A stretch of 45,049 nucleotides of DNA from Pseudomonas avellanae BPIC 631. Lineage in GTDB: Bacteria > Pseudomonadota > Gammaproteobacteria > Pseudomonadales > Pseudomonadaceae. This document shows, piece after piece, positions 25,159 through 33,607 of this stretch (positions are counted from its first letter, which is position 1; each line of letters opens with the position of its first letter). The notes beneath the pieces were generated by a model that saw nothing but the letters and a program-made list of their open reading frames with translations, ran no database searches and had not been told where the DNA came from. The stretch covers positions 1 to 45,049 of the forward strand of contig NZ_ATDK01000567.1 in assembly GCF_000444135.1 (NCBI RefSeq), read 5' to 3'. The position numbers were made by a program, and so were the translations under genes.

Positions 25159-26679
25159 TCAGCCTGCCGATTCGGGTTCCAGCAGCACATCCGTACGGGG
25201 TTCTGACGGATGGCCCGCGGCGTCTTTTACTAGCGTACAGAGCTTGACCGGGAGCAGTTTCGGGCTGATGTTGAAATTGTAATAAACCGTTTTGTAACCC
25301 TCGGCGGCATCACAATCGGTGAGTTCGGGAGCGCCGAATTTATAGGCATGACTGGCACGGTCTGGCAGCCTTGGGGTAAAGACCACCTGATGCTTGCCGT
25401 TTTCCAGTCGTTCAATGGCCACATCAGGCGCCGGCGTCTCACTTGCTTCTACGAGCTCGACGGTGTGGATGAATGCGTTTTCCCTGACCCCCGGTGCTGA
25501 CCCCTGATTACCATTGTGACCGGCAATACACAGCGAATAAATACCGGGCTCCGTACCAATCACAGCATTGATATGCGCGGTACGGGCATCTCTGGAGCTT
25601 TTGTAACCGTCCGGGTCGCGGCACTCAGCGGGATTTCGCGTGGCCTTGAACTTGAACATCGAGGTGTTGACGGTGAACGCCATGTTCCAGCGCGGGGCAA
25701 TCACGTCCCCGTTTTTGTCGCGTTCCAGCCTGATGTAATGCTTGCGATAATCCGGATTTGCCAGTGTCAGTTGCGCCGCAGACTGTAGCGTGCACGCAGG
25801 GCGGGCGATGTCGAAAACGCCGTCGACAAAGCAGGCAGGCAGCGCGTCTACAGGGCTCGCGTAGTTGGTATCAGCATGCCATGAGGCCTGCCCGTCATTG
25901 ACCTCGCAGGGCGAGTCGGTGAAGCAACGGCTTTGCTCCGTAGCACCTCGGGTGGTGGTGCCCATGATGCCGATGATCCTGTTTGTATAGCGGTCTACGA
26001 GGGGACTGCCCGAGCTTCCCGGCAATACATCTTCGCAGCGATTGCTCTGGTTGGCGTTCCATGAGTAAGGATGTTCGACAATGTTCACCACCGACTCCAG
26101 TTTGCAGGCGGACACGCGCAGTGTGTAGCCGGTGGCTGTCATCGGGGCGCTGACAGACAGTATGTCCATGCCTATGTCGGGCATGTCTTGCGCCAGTGCC
26201 ATCGGCTTTATGCCGTCCTTGAGCAGGCTGGACAAGGTGGTGTCCAGTTCCAGTAAAGCGAGGTCCGTGCCGCGCAGGCTGCTCCACTTGATTCTCTTCA
26301 GCGCGTAGCTTTTGCGATTCCTGGAGAGGTCCTTGAAGTAATTGAATTCGACCTGCCCTTCTATTTCCAGATCGACACCCAGCTGGCCTGACTGGGTGTA
26401 AGCACAATGGCCGCTGCTCAATATGTAGGCCGGTACGTCAGGGCTGTCGACCTGAGGATTGGTACGAGGGTCGATGAGCACCGCAGTGCACATTCGGTTA
26501 CCGCGACTTTCCATACGGCCTATGCCATTCCAGTGATCGAACCTGCCATCCTTGTTTTCCAGCAACAGCGAGGGGGTGAAGGGCGGCATGCCTTCACCAT
26601 AGTCGTGCTGCTGTGCTGACGCGGCGGTTGCCATCGAGGTTGCAAACAGCGCTAGCAAAACCTGTTTCTTGATATCCAT
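25159..26679 (-). CDS. Secreted trypsin-fold serine protease (paralogue 1)
   Basis: A 506-residue exported protease. The signal peptide is residues 1-22 (LLALFATSMATAASA). The catalytic triad is visible: His91 in SSGHCA, Asp139 in GTDLALLEL and Ser223 in PGSSGSPLVD, the chymotrypsin/trypsin-like clan. The C-terminal 200 residues form a separate, cysteine-containing region that repeats the same VTEP-like beta pattern twice and has no obvious enzyme motif, so it may bind substrate or surface. I start at the third of three consecutive ATG codons (26679), because AAGGA lies six bases before it. It is paralogous to the gene at 27657, with a shared GEGM..F/LAPS..LLN.DG..DHWNGIGR signature. Target unknown. 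Confidence 0.8.
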   Translation of the reverse strand: MDIKKQVLLALFATSMATAASAQQHDYGEGMPPFTPSLLLENKDGRFDHWNGIGRMESRGNRMCTAVLIDPRTNPQVDSPDVPAYILSSGHCAYTQSGQLGVDLEIEGQVEFNYFKDLSRNRKSYALKRIKWSSLRGTDLALLELDTTLSSLLKDGIKPMALAQDMPDIGMDILSVSAPMTATGYTLRVSACKLESVVNIVEHPYSWNANQSNRCEDVLPGSSGSPLVDRYTNRIIGIMGTTTRGATEQSRCFTDSPCEVNDGQASWHADTNYASPVDALPACFVDGVFDIARPACTLQSAAQLTLANPDYRKHYIRLERDKNGDVIAPRWNMAFTVNTSMFKFKATRNPAECRDPDGYKSSRDARTAHINAVIGTEPGIYSLCIAGHNGNQGSAPGVRENAFIHTVELVEASETPAPDVAIERLENGKHQVVFTPRLPDRASHAYKFGAPELTDCDAAEGYKTVYYNFNISPKLLPVKLCTLVKDAAGHPSEPRTDVLLEPESAG

Positions 26680-26896
26680 CATCATTCCTTGATAAGTGGT
26701 GTGGGTGCCCGTCATTAAACGGGATGCTGCCAGGCTGCGTGAGGTAAATAGTTAGTGAGCCTGATGGTATTCACGGTGAGGCGCGGGCAGCGTTTATTTT
26801 AAAGTTGTCTGTAAGCGACATCGCAGAGTACCGGGCTAGACAGTACACCGGGTTCACGGCACTCTGCATGCGTCGTTCACGATCGAGTGCCGGAAC

Positions 26897-27652
26897 ATGT
26901 TCAAACGTTTTTTCCTTGCCCTGATCGGGGTCGGCATCCTGTTGAGCGAAAGCGCCCAGGCCGGTGAGTCACCGCCTTATTCCATGGTCTTGCTGACCGA
27001 GAATTTCCCGCCGTTCAACATGGCGGTCGATGGCAAGAACTTCGCTCAGGAAAACAACATCGACGGCGTTGCCGCTGAAGTGGTGCGCGAGATGTTCAAG
27101 CGCGCGAACATCGGCTACAGCATGACCCTGCGCTTTCCGTGGGATCGCGTTTACAAGCTTGCCCTCGACAAACCTGGCTATGGCGTGTTTTCCACCACCC
27201 GACTGCCCGAGCGGGAGAAGCTGTTCAAGTGGGTTGGCCCGGTGGGTTCCTATGACTGGATCATGCTCACCCGCGGTGACAGCCCCATCACGTTAACATC
27301 GCTGGAACAGGCCAAGGATTACCGGATTGGTGCCTATAAAGGCGATGCCATCGGCGAGCGCCTGAACGCCATGGGGCTCAATCCAATCCTGATGCTGCGT
27401 GATCGGGACAACGTTAAAAAGCTGGCCAACGGTCAGATCGACTTGTGGGCGGTGGGCGATCCTGTAGGCCGCTATCTGGCGAAGCTTGAAGGTGTCAGCG
27501 GGTTCAAGACAGCGCTGCGTTTCAACAGCGCCGAGTTGTACTTGGCCGTCAACAAAAGCACGCCTGACGAGATCGTCAGCCGCTTGCAAGAAGCGCTTGA
27601 TCAGATGCGCGCTGAAGGCTGGGTTGACGCTGTCAAGGCGCGCTATCAATAA
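26897..27652 (+). CDS. Periplasmic substrate-binding protein without own transporter
   Basis: A 251-residue SBP_bac_3-type protein with a signal peptide (residues 1-22, ending ESAQA). Family features: LLTENFPPFNMAVDG, IDGVAAEVVREMFKRANIGYSMTLRFPWDRVYKLAL, GVFSTTRLPEREKLFKWVGPV and a C-terminal MRAEGWVDAVKARYQ. It differs from the classic amino acid receptors (no LSIT motif) and resembles the family used as chemotaxis or sensor input modules. No permease or ATPase is adjacent. It lies on the opposite strand between the two serine-protease paralogues, and its stop is only four bases from the stop of the converging protease gene. Confidence 0.82.
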   Translation: MFKRFFLALIGVGILLSESAQAGESPPYSMVLLTENFPPFNMAVDGKNFAQENNIDGVAAEVVREMFKRANIGYSMTLRFPWDRVYKLALDKPGYGVFSTTRLPEREKLFKWVGPVGSYDWIMLTRGDSPITLTSLEQAKDYRIGAYKGDAIGERLNAMGLNPILMLRDRDNVKKLANGQIDLWAVGDPVGRYLAKLEGVSGFKTALRFNSAELYLAVNKSTPDEIVSRLQEALDQMRAEGWVDAVKARYQ

Positions 27653-27656
27653 CCGT

Positions 27657-29153
27657 TCAACCTGCCGCGGCAACGATGTCTTCGCGTAAGGCGGAAGGCT
27701 GCCCATTGATATCGTGGGCGTAGGTGCAGATCTTCAACGGCAGCGACTTCGCGCGCAATGTCAGGTCGCGGAACTGGGTTTTGAAACCTTCAGGCTCCGA
27801 ACAGTCAGTAGTGTCCGGTGGACCCATCTTGACCGTGTAGTGGTCTATCAAGCGATGCTCATAGGACCAACTGACCGATGATGCGCCAAAGCGGTTTTTG
27901 CCGATCTTCACCTGCGGCTCAGGTGTTAGCCCTGCCGCTTGCAGTTCCATGGCTAAAGTCAGTGCATTGCGCATCAGGCCGATGCTGGGCTGCTCGTCGG
28001 CGGATGAAACGCCGATGATGCATAGCCAGTTAATGCCAATGTGCCCGTCGACAGGTTCATTGATGGCTGCGGCCTGCGAGGCGTAAGCCTGGCTGTAATC
28101 CACCGGGTCTTCACATTGCATGGCCGATGTGACCTTCCTGTAGCGGTAGAAGGGCGTGTCCACCTGAAACAGCAGGTCCCATGCGGGATAGACATCGTTA
28201 CCTTCGGCATCCAGTTGCACCCTCGCACGTTGCCCGGGTTGTCTGCCAAGGGTGTCGAAATTGACCGAAAACGTCGGGAAGAGCTCGCAGACTGCTGGGT
28301 CTGTACTGAAGGTGCCGCTGACAAAGCACCTGTTCAGCGCCGTGAACGGGCTGCCATAGTTGCTGTCAGGTGCCATGGGCGGGAAGCCGGGTATTTCATT
28401 ATTGAAGTCTTCGGTCGCGTCTTCCGATTCGGGCTGGTTGGTGAGGTTCAGGACTGCGTAGATTTCGCTGTTGTCACGGATCAGCAGAGGGCTGCCGGAT
28501 GCGCCGACATCCACATCCCTGCATTGATTGCTAACGGTGTGACGCCAGACCCATGGCTGCTCCATGATCTCCTGCGATGCCTTGTGAGCGCATGCTGCCA
28601 GGCGCAAATGGCCAGTGTCTTTAGTGAGCGGGGCGCCTACCCAAAGAATTTCGCGGTCCTGCTCCGGCATCTCGCTGGCCAGTGCAAGCGGCTGTATGCC
28701 GTCGTCGATCAGCGACTTGAGCGTTGGCTGCAACTCGACAACGGCGAGGTCCACACCCTGCATGCTGCTCCAGTTGATGCGTTTCAGCGGATAGCTGCGC
28801 GCCGTGCTGTCAGTGAAGAAGTTGAACTGGATACTGCCTTCGACCTCACGGTCGGTGATGATCACGCCGTTCTGTCGGCTGATGCAGTGGCCGCTGGTGA
28901 CTACATAGGCCGGGGCGTCAGGCGGGCTGTCCGGGCCTCGGGTGTCGATCAGCGTAGCAGTGCAGCTCGACCCGCCCCTGCTTTTGATACGACCGATGCC
29001 GTTCCAGTGGTCGCGTGAGCCGTCGGCGTTAAGCAAAACTCTGGACGGGGCAAGGGAAAGCATTCCTTCGCCCAGGTCGGTGGTCGCAGCATGAGTGGAG
29101 AAGGGCAGCAATGCGGCGATACAGCACGCACCCGTAATCGTTGGTAATTTCAT
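27657..29153 (-). CDS. Secreted trypsin-fold serine protease (paralogue 2)
   Basis: A 498-residue exported protease, paralogous to the gene at 25159. The signal peptide covers about residues 1-22 (ITGACCIAALLPFSTHA). Triad residues are His89 in TSGHCI, Asp135 in GVDLAVVEL and Ser219 in GASGSPLLI. Shared landmarks with the other copy are GEGM, DHWNGIGRI and LKRINWSSM. The C-terminal regions also align (PEGFKTQFRDLTLRAKSLPLKICTYAHD against AEGYKTVYYNFNISPKLLPVKLCTLVKD). The start is again within three consecutive ATGs after AAGG, and I take the third (29153). Duplication followed by divergence is the simplest origin. Confidence 0.8.
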   Translation of the reverse strand: MKLPTITGACCIAALLPFSTHAATTDLGEGMLSLAPSRVLLNADGSRDHWNGIGRIKSRGGSSCTATLIDTRGPDSPPDAPAYVVTSGHCISRQNGVIITDREVEGSIQFNFFTDSTARSYPLKRINWSSMQGVDLAVVELQPTLKSLIDDGIQPLALASEMPEQDREILWVGAPLTKDTGHLRLAACAHKASQEIMEQPWVWRHTVSNQCRDVDVGASGSPLLIRDNSEIYAVLNLTNQPESEDATEDFNNEIPGFPPMAPDSNYGSPFTALNRCFVSGTFSTDPAVCELFPTFSVNFDTLGRQPGQRARVQLDAEGNDVYPAWDLLFQVDTPFYRYRKVTSAMQCEDPVDYSQAYASQAAAINEPVDGHIGINWLCIIGVSSADEQPSIGLMRNALTLAMELQAAGLTPEPQVKIGKNRFGASSVSWSYEHRLIDHYTVKMGPPDTTDCSEPEGFKTQFRDLTLRAKSLPLKICTYAHDINGQPSALREDIVAAAG

Positions 29154-29371
29154 CATCATCCTTGATAGCAGTGTCTTGGCCTCCGTCATGGAGACACCTT
29201 CCTTTAAGTCGGAATTGACACCGTTATCAAGGCTGAAAAGGTGGTGTGCAAGGAATACAGATTTGGCCTACTCCGCTTTTAGAAAGTGCTGACGCGAACC
29301 TGGGGAGTGTGTCCGTTGGTTCGCGCTGTGTGACAAGTGTCGGTCTACAACCAGCCGCAACCGAACGCTGC

Positions 29372-31198
29372 TTAATCCCTATAAGGCCTGATCGCGCTCA
29401 GTTGCTGTGACGGGTAGGGAAAGCCAAGTGCGCTTACAGCGATCCACACTTCGGTGTCTGTGACTTTGAGCAAGCCCCAATCAGCGAAAAACTCAGTGAG
29501 GTTACGTTTAGCCGCAATGCACGCCGACAGCACAAAGTATTTTAGGCCTGGCGCCTCGACTGGGTTTTCTCTGATGTAACGGTGCCATGCGGGCATAAAA
29601 CCCGCACCCAGCCCCTTGCGCAGTTGTTCAAGTATTGCCTGCGGGTCAGATTCGGGCGCCCCGTAGGTTTTCGCAGTGCGTGGTAATGCCAGCCAATTCA
29701 CAGTGCCAGACCAGCGATCAGGGAAGACGTATGTGTATTCGTTTATGTAGTGCAGACTGACTGCAAGGGCATATAAATTGACGGTGATTTCGCCAAAAGG
29801 ACCGTACGAGTTGTAAGAGGTCTGATAATGATGGCCATATTCGTGCAATGTAACCCATCGCTCGGCTGCCAGCCCCCCAAGTAGGGCCTCGTTATACTGG
29901 CTGATATGGTCCGTGTGGGGCAGGGCGATGTAACCTGTGGATGCATGGGGGCTTGCAGTGCCTGAACCTTCCACTGCATAGATCAACAAAGCAGGCCTGG
30001 TATGAATAGGCGCAGAGCCATCCAGCCCGCTGACCTCTGCTTCCAGTCGCATCACTTCTTCATGAGAGTGCATCACCGCTTGAGCGTCGACATTCGAGAA
30101 CTTGAGCGCCGTCTCTTTAAGCGCCGCAACGACTATGCGTGCACCCACCAACTCCACTTCGGGCGCTTCTGTCAGCAGCAGCATTAATAGCCATTGTAGT
30201 TGGGCAGTGGCACCACTGACATAGTAGGGCATCGGTATCGCCCCACGCATAAACACAATCCGAGCTGCGCCGGACGTGTTTCCGATTAATTTACGGATGT
30301 GAACCGCGCCTCCCAAGGGATCTCGGATAATGTTCTTTCCTTTGAATAGCGGTGTCTCCCGCATGTTTTCGGATTGCCTGAGCGGGTTGTTTCGGTCCGC
30401 CATGCCTTGTGTGCCGACCAGCACGGTCAAGTTCTCAGTATTGCCCGATACCCATAGTTCAACGTCTGTTCCCGCCGGCGCAAAATATCCTGTCGGCTGA
30501 TAATCGGCCCACCTTAATCGCCAGGACATCGCCGCCTGCTCTGCAGCAGCAGATTGCAGCGGTTGAATAAGCACCGACCGTGGATGAGGGAACTCAAGCG
30601 TTGAATCAAGCGCGCCGGAGGCTACAACTCCATCGTTGTAACGCACGCGAACCCGCATTGTATTAGCGTTATACAGATAGGCAGACGGGACTGCCGTGTT
30701 GGAGAAGACGCCTTCGGTGACAACACCGATGCCTTTCCAGGCGTTGTTGGAAAACGCATCCACAAACCCTGACCGCATCGTGGTAGATCCGGTCACCGAG
30801 ATACTGCCATCGTTGTTTTTGTGTGATGACAAGCGGGTCAGTATCGGATGGACGTAATACGTAACCTGAGTGCCTGGAAAGCCGGCTATACGTAGACTAA
30901 TGCGCTCAGCGTCCATAAGATAGCTTGAAGGTACATCCGGGTTGGACAGCTGAGGCCCGACCACCGAGCCGATAGAGGCCCAGCTGCCGTCCGCTCTGAA
31001 CGCCTCAACTGTCGCCCCAGGCGCTGCTCCTCTGACGCCGACGATAACCTCGACCCGATCATCTGAAATGGCCGCTATGCTGGTTGCGGCAATTGAAATT
31101 ATACGCGTTGATTGTTCTTCAGAGTATGAAGTGTCGGTGCCGCAGATAAATTCTTGCGCACCCTTTGCTCCTGCATTGACTGTCGTAAAGTCGTCCAT
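29372..31198 (-). CDS. M60/enhancin-like zinc metallopeptidase
   Basis: A 608-residue protein. The gluzincin motif HEYGHH lies at residues 452-457 with the third zinc ligand Glu470 in PFGEITVN, as in M60/enhancin-type peptidases that cleave mucin-like glycoproteins. Two tandem repeats of about 80 residues precede it (near residues 40-120 and 125-205), each with the pattern V.AF....W..IG.V....SN..VPS.YL..A. They resemble carbohydrate-binding or Ig-like modules of unknown type. No signal peptide is visible from the start at 31198, chosen because AGAGG lies 10 bases upstream; the frame is open 22 codons further. Export, if any, must use another route. Codon use looks slightly less G+C-rich than the neighbours. 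Confidence 0.78.
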   Translation of the reverse strand: MDDFTTVNAGAKGAQEFICGTDTSYSEEQSTRIISIAATSIAAISDDRVEVIVGVRGAAPGATVEAFRADGSWASIGSVVGPQLSNPDVPSSYLMDAERISLRIAGFPGTQVTYYVHPILTRLSSHKNNDGSISVTGSTTMRSGFVDAFSNNAWKGIGVVTEGVFSNTAVPSAYLYNANTMRVRVRYNDGVVASGALDSTLEFPHPRSVLIQPLQSAAAEQAAMSWRLRWADYQPTGYFAPAGTDVELWVSGNTENLTVLVGTQGMADRNNPLRQSENMRETPLFKGKNIIRDPLGGAVHIRKLIGNTSGAARIVFMRGAIPMPYYVSGATAQLQWLLMLLLTEAPEVELVGARIVVAALKETALKFSNVDAQAVMHSHEEVMRLEAEVSGLDGSAPIHTRPALLIYAVEGSGTASPHASTGYIALPHTDHISQYNEALLGGLAAERWVTLHEYGHHYQTSYNSYGPFGEITVNLYALAVSLHYINEYTYVFPDRWSGTVNWLALPRTAKTYGAPESDPQAILEQLRKGLGAGFMPAWHRYIRENPVEAPGLKYFVLSACIAAKRNLTEFFADWGLLKVTDTEVWIAVSALGFPYPSQQLSAIRPYRD

Positions 31199-31450
31199 CG
31201 AATCATTACCTCTTGCTGCCCGAATACGTTGTATCCAGGAGAAACAGTCGGGTAGGGTAAGCATCGCGGGTGAGACACCGTGCGCTCGCGCCTACAATCG
31301 TCTGGTACAGCAAGGGTGAGTGACGGGTGCAACAGTATGCTGCCTACCGCGCTGTTACCGCCATGTCCAAACCAGTTCAACGCAGTATGAGTCGGCTCTT
31401 GGCAGAAGATTACTAGCAGAACTGATAGGTGCGTTTCGTCGTTTGCAGAA

Positions 31451-32233
31451 TCAGCGATACACCCCATCCCTTCCATGCGCCGCGCTCGCCTGATTACCGC
31501 GTTCGCTGATCATGCTGCGCAGGTCGATCCACTCAACGCCCTGAGCCTTGAGTTTGGGCAGCTCGCGCTCCAGCACGTCCAGCGTGACCGGGTAGGGGTG
31601 ACCGATAACCACCGCCGAACCCTGCTTTTGGGCCAGCTTGATAGCCGTTTGTAGCTGGCGGGTGATGGCCTCGGCGGTGCGCTCGTCGTCCAGAAACACA
31701 TCGCGCGAAACGCTGGCCAGACCGATGCGCTGCGCCTCGGCGGCGGCCACGGTTTTTGCGCTGGTGCGGCTGTCGACGAAAAACAGATGGCGTCGCTGCA
31801 GTTCGGCCATCAGCCAGGTCATGGCGACCGGCTCGGCGGTCATGCGGCTGCCCATGTGGTTATTGATACCGGCGGCATACGGCACTTTCAGCAGCGCGGC
31901 ATTCAGACGGCTTTCCAGTTCCGGCAGGGGCAGTTCGGGGTGCCAGGCGTAAGGACCGGTCGCGGGGTCCATTGGCATGTGCAGAATCACCGTTTTACCG
32001 GCGCGGTGAGCCTCGCGGGCAAACTCGGTGGCGTGTGGCGTGTCCGGCATGATCGCCAGCGTGACCGGGCCTGGGAGCGCCAGGGTACGGCTGTCGCGCA
32101 CCGGGTTCTGACCCAGATCGTCGATGATCAGGGTGAGGTAGGCTTTCGAAGGTTTTTCAGCGTGATCGACCGGCGCTGCATGCGCAGCGCCAGTGATCGA
32201 GAGTGCCAACAGAAGCGAGCCGAGAACGCGCAT
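31451..32233 (-). CDS. yibQ: Divergent polysaccharide deacetylase family protein
   Basis: A 260-residue exported protein (signal peptide 1-19, ITGAAHA) of the YibQ family. Family motifs include LTLIIDDLGQN, VTLAIMPDTPHA, VILHMPMDP, GINNHMGSRMTA and FFVDSRTSAKT. The first Asp pair and the HMGSR His match the polysaccharide deacetylase active-site layout, though activity is unproven in the family. It follows ctpA by three bases and ends the gpmI/envC/ctpA/yibQ gene run. Confidence 0.9.
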   Translation of the reverse strand: MRVLGSLLLALSITGAAHAAPVDHAEKPSKAYLTLIIDDLGQNPVRDSRTLALPGPVTLAIMPDTPHATEFAREAHRAGKTVILHMPMDPATGPYAWHPELPLPELESRLNAALLKVPYAAGINNHMGSRMTAEPVAMTWLMAELQRRHLFFVDSRTSAKTVAAAEAQRIGLASVSRDVFLDDERTAEAITRQLQTAIKLAQKQGSAVVIGHPYPVTLDVLERELPKLKAQGVEWIDLRSMISERGNQASAAHGRDGVYR

Positions 32234-32236
32234 CCG

Positions 32237-33574
32237 TCAGTTACCGCGGGTTATACTCAGCCCCTTCAGCAGGCTAAGCGCCTGGCTGAGCTGGAAGTCG
32301 TCATCCTGCGGACGCGCCTTGGCCGCTGCACTGCCTTTGACGGTCGGTTTGTCCGCGCCGCCATTGCCGTTGCCCAAGTGACCCATCAGGTCGGCTTCCT
32401 TGTAGTTCTCGCCGTCTGCTTCGCTGGTGACCTTGGCCCGACGTACCACGATGTCCGGGTTGATACCCTGCGCCTGAATAGAGCGACCGTTCGGCGTGTA
32501 ATACAGCGCCGTGGTGATCTTCAGTGCGCGATCGTTGTTCAGCGGCAGAACGGTTTGCACCGAGCCTTTGCCGAAGGTATCGTTACCCATCAGGATGCCG
32601 CGTTTCTGGTCTTGCAGGGCACCGGCGACGATTTCCGACGCAGAGGCGCTGCCGCCGTTGATCAGCACCACCAGTGGCACGCCTTCGCTGGCGTCTGCCG
32701 GGTCGGCCGAGAAGCGCAGTTCAGAGTTGGCGATGCGGCCTTTGGTGTAGACGATCAGGCCCTTGGTGAGGAAGTGATCCGCCACTTGCACAGCCGCTTG
32801 CAGCACGCCGCCCGGGTTGTTGCGCAGGTCGAGAATCAGGCCGCTCATCTTCTTGCCGTTATCCTTGCGGAATTTGGCCAGCGCCTTGCCGACCTCGTCA
32901 CCGGTCTTGACCTGGAACTGGGTGATGCGGATATAGCCGTAGCCGTTTTCCAGCATCTGCGCCTTGACGCTCTTGACCTGAATGGTCGCCCGCGCCAACG
33001 TTACGTCAAACGGCGTGCCGCCATCGCGCACCAATGTCAGCGTTATTTTCTCGCCGATCTTGCCGTGCATCTTGTCGACCGCTTCCTGCATGTTCTGGCC
33101 CTGGGTCGGCGTGCCATTGATCTTCACGATCAGGTCGCCTGCCTCAATGCCAGCCTTGGAGGCGGGAGTGTCGTCGATGGGCGAAACCACCTTGACCAGG
33201 CCGTCTTCGACGCCCACTTCGATGCCCAGACCACCGAATTCGCCGCTGGTGCTTTCCTGCAACGCCTGGAAATCTTCCGGGCCGAGGTAGGCCGAGTGCG
33301 GATCAAGGTTGCTGAGCATGCCCTTGATCGCGTTTTCCAGCAGCGTTTTGTCGTCCACCGGCTCGACGTAGGCCGCTTTGACCCGATCCATGACCTCGGC
33401 AAAGGTCCGCAACTCGTCAAGCGGCAGCGGCGGCCTGGCGTTGGCATTGGGTTTGGCGGGTGCGACTGCTGCAGGCGTGGCTGGCGCGGTTTTTTCGGCA
33501 GCTTGCGCCAGGGGCGCGCCGATAACGATGGCAATTGCCAGGGCCAGCGAGGTGAGGCGGGACAAATGCAGCAT
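32237..33574 (-). CDS. ctpA: Carboxy-terminal processing peptidase (S41)
   Basis: A 445-residue periplasmic protease with a signal peptide (residues 1-25). The PDZ domain covers about 95-165 (GLGIEVGVEDGLVKVVSPIDDTPASKAGIEAGDLIVKING). The S41 catalytic Ser is in NGGSASASEIVAGAL and Lys in DTFGKGSVQTV, a Ser-Lys dyad. It degrades envelope proteins and, in pseudomonads, peptidoglycan-linked substrates. It sits between envC and yibQ with short gaps and is probably co-transcribed. Confidence 0.95.
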   Translation of the reverse strand: MLHLSRLTSLALAIAIVIGAPLAQAAEKTAPATPAAVAPAKPNANARPPLPLDELRTFAEVMDRVKAAYVEPVDDKTLLENAIKGMLSNLDPHSAYLGPEDFQALQESTSGEFGGLGIEVGVEDGLVKVVSPIDDTPASKAGIEAGDLIVKINGTPTQGQNMQEAVDKMHGKIGEKITLTLVRDGGTPFDVTLARATIQVKSVKAQMLENGYGYIRITQFQVKTGDEVGKALAKFRKDNGKKMSGLILDLRNNPGGVLQAAVQVADHFLTKGLIVYTKGRIANSELRFSADPADASEGVPLVVLINGGSASASEIVAGALQDQKRGILMGNDTFGKGSVQTVLPLNNDRALKITTALYYTPNGRSIQAQGINPDIVVRRAKVTSEADGENYKEADLMGHLGNGNGGADKPTVKGSAAAKARPQDDDFQLSQALSLLKGLSITRGN

Positions 33575-33607
33575 GTCTAACGAACTCCTACAGATATTGA
33601 CGCCGAC

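Noticed and set aside
31199..31450. Search for a hrp-box (GGAACC-N15/16-CCAC) upstream of the M60 gene
   Set aside because: No match is present on the minus strand, so there is no sequence support for type III regulation.
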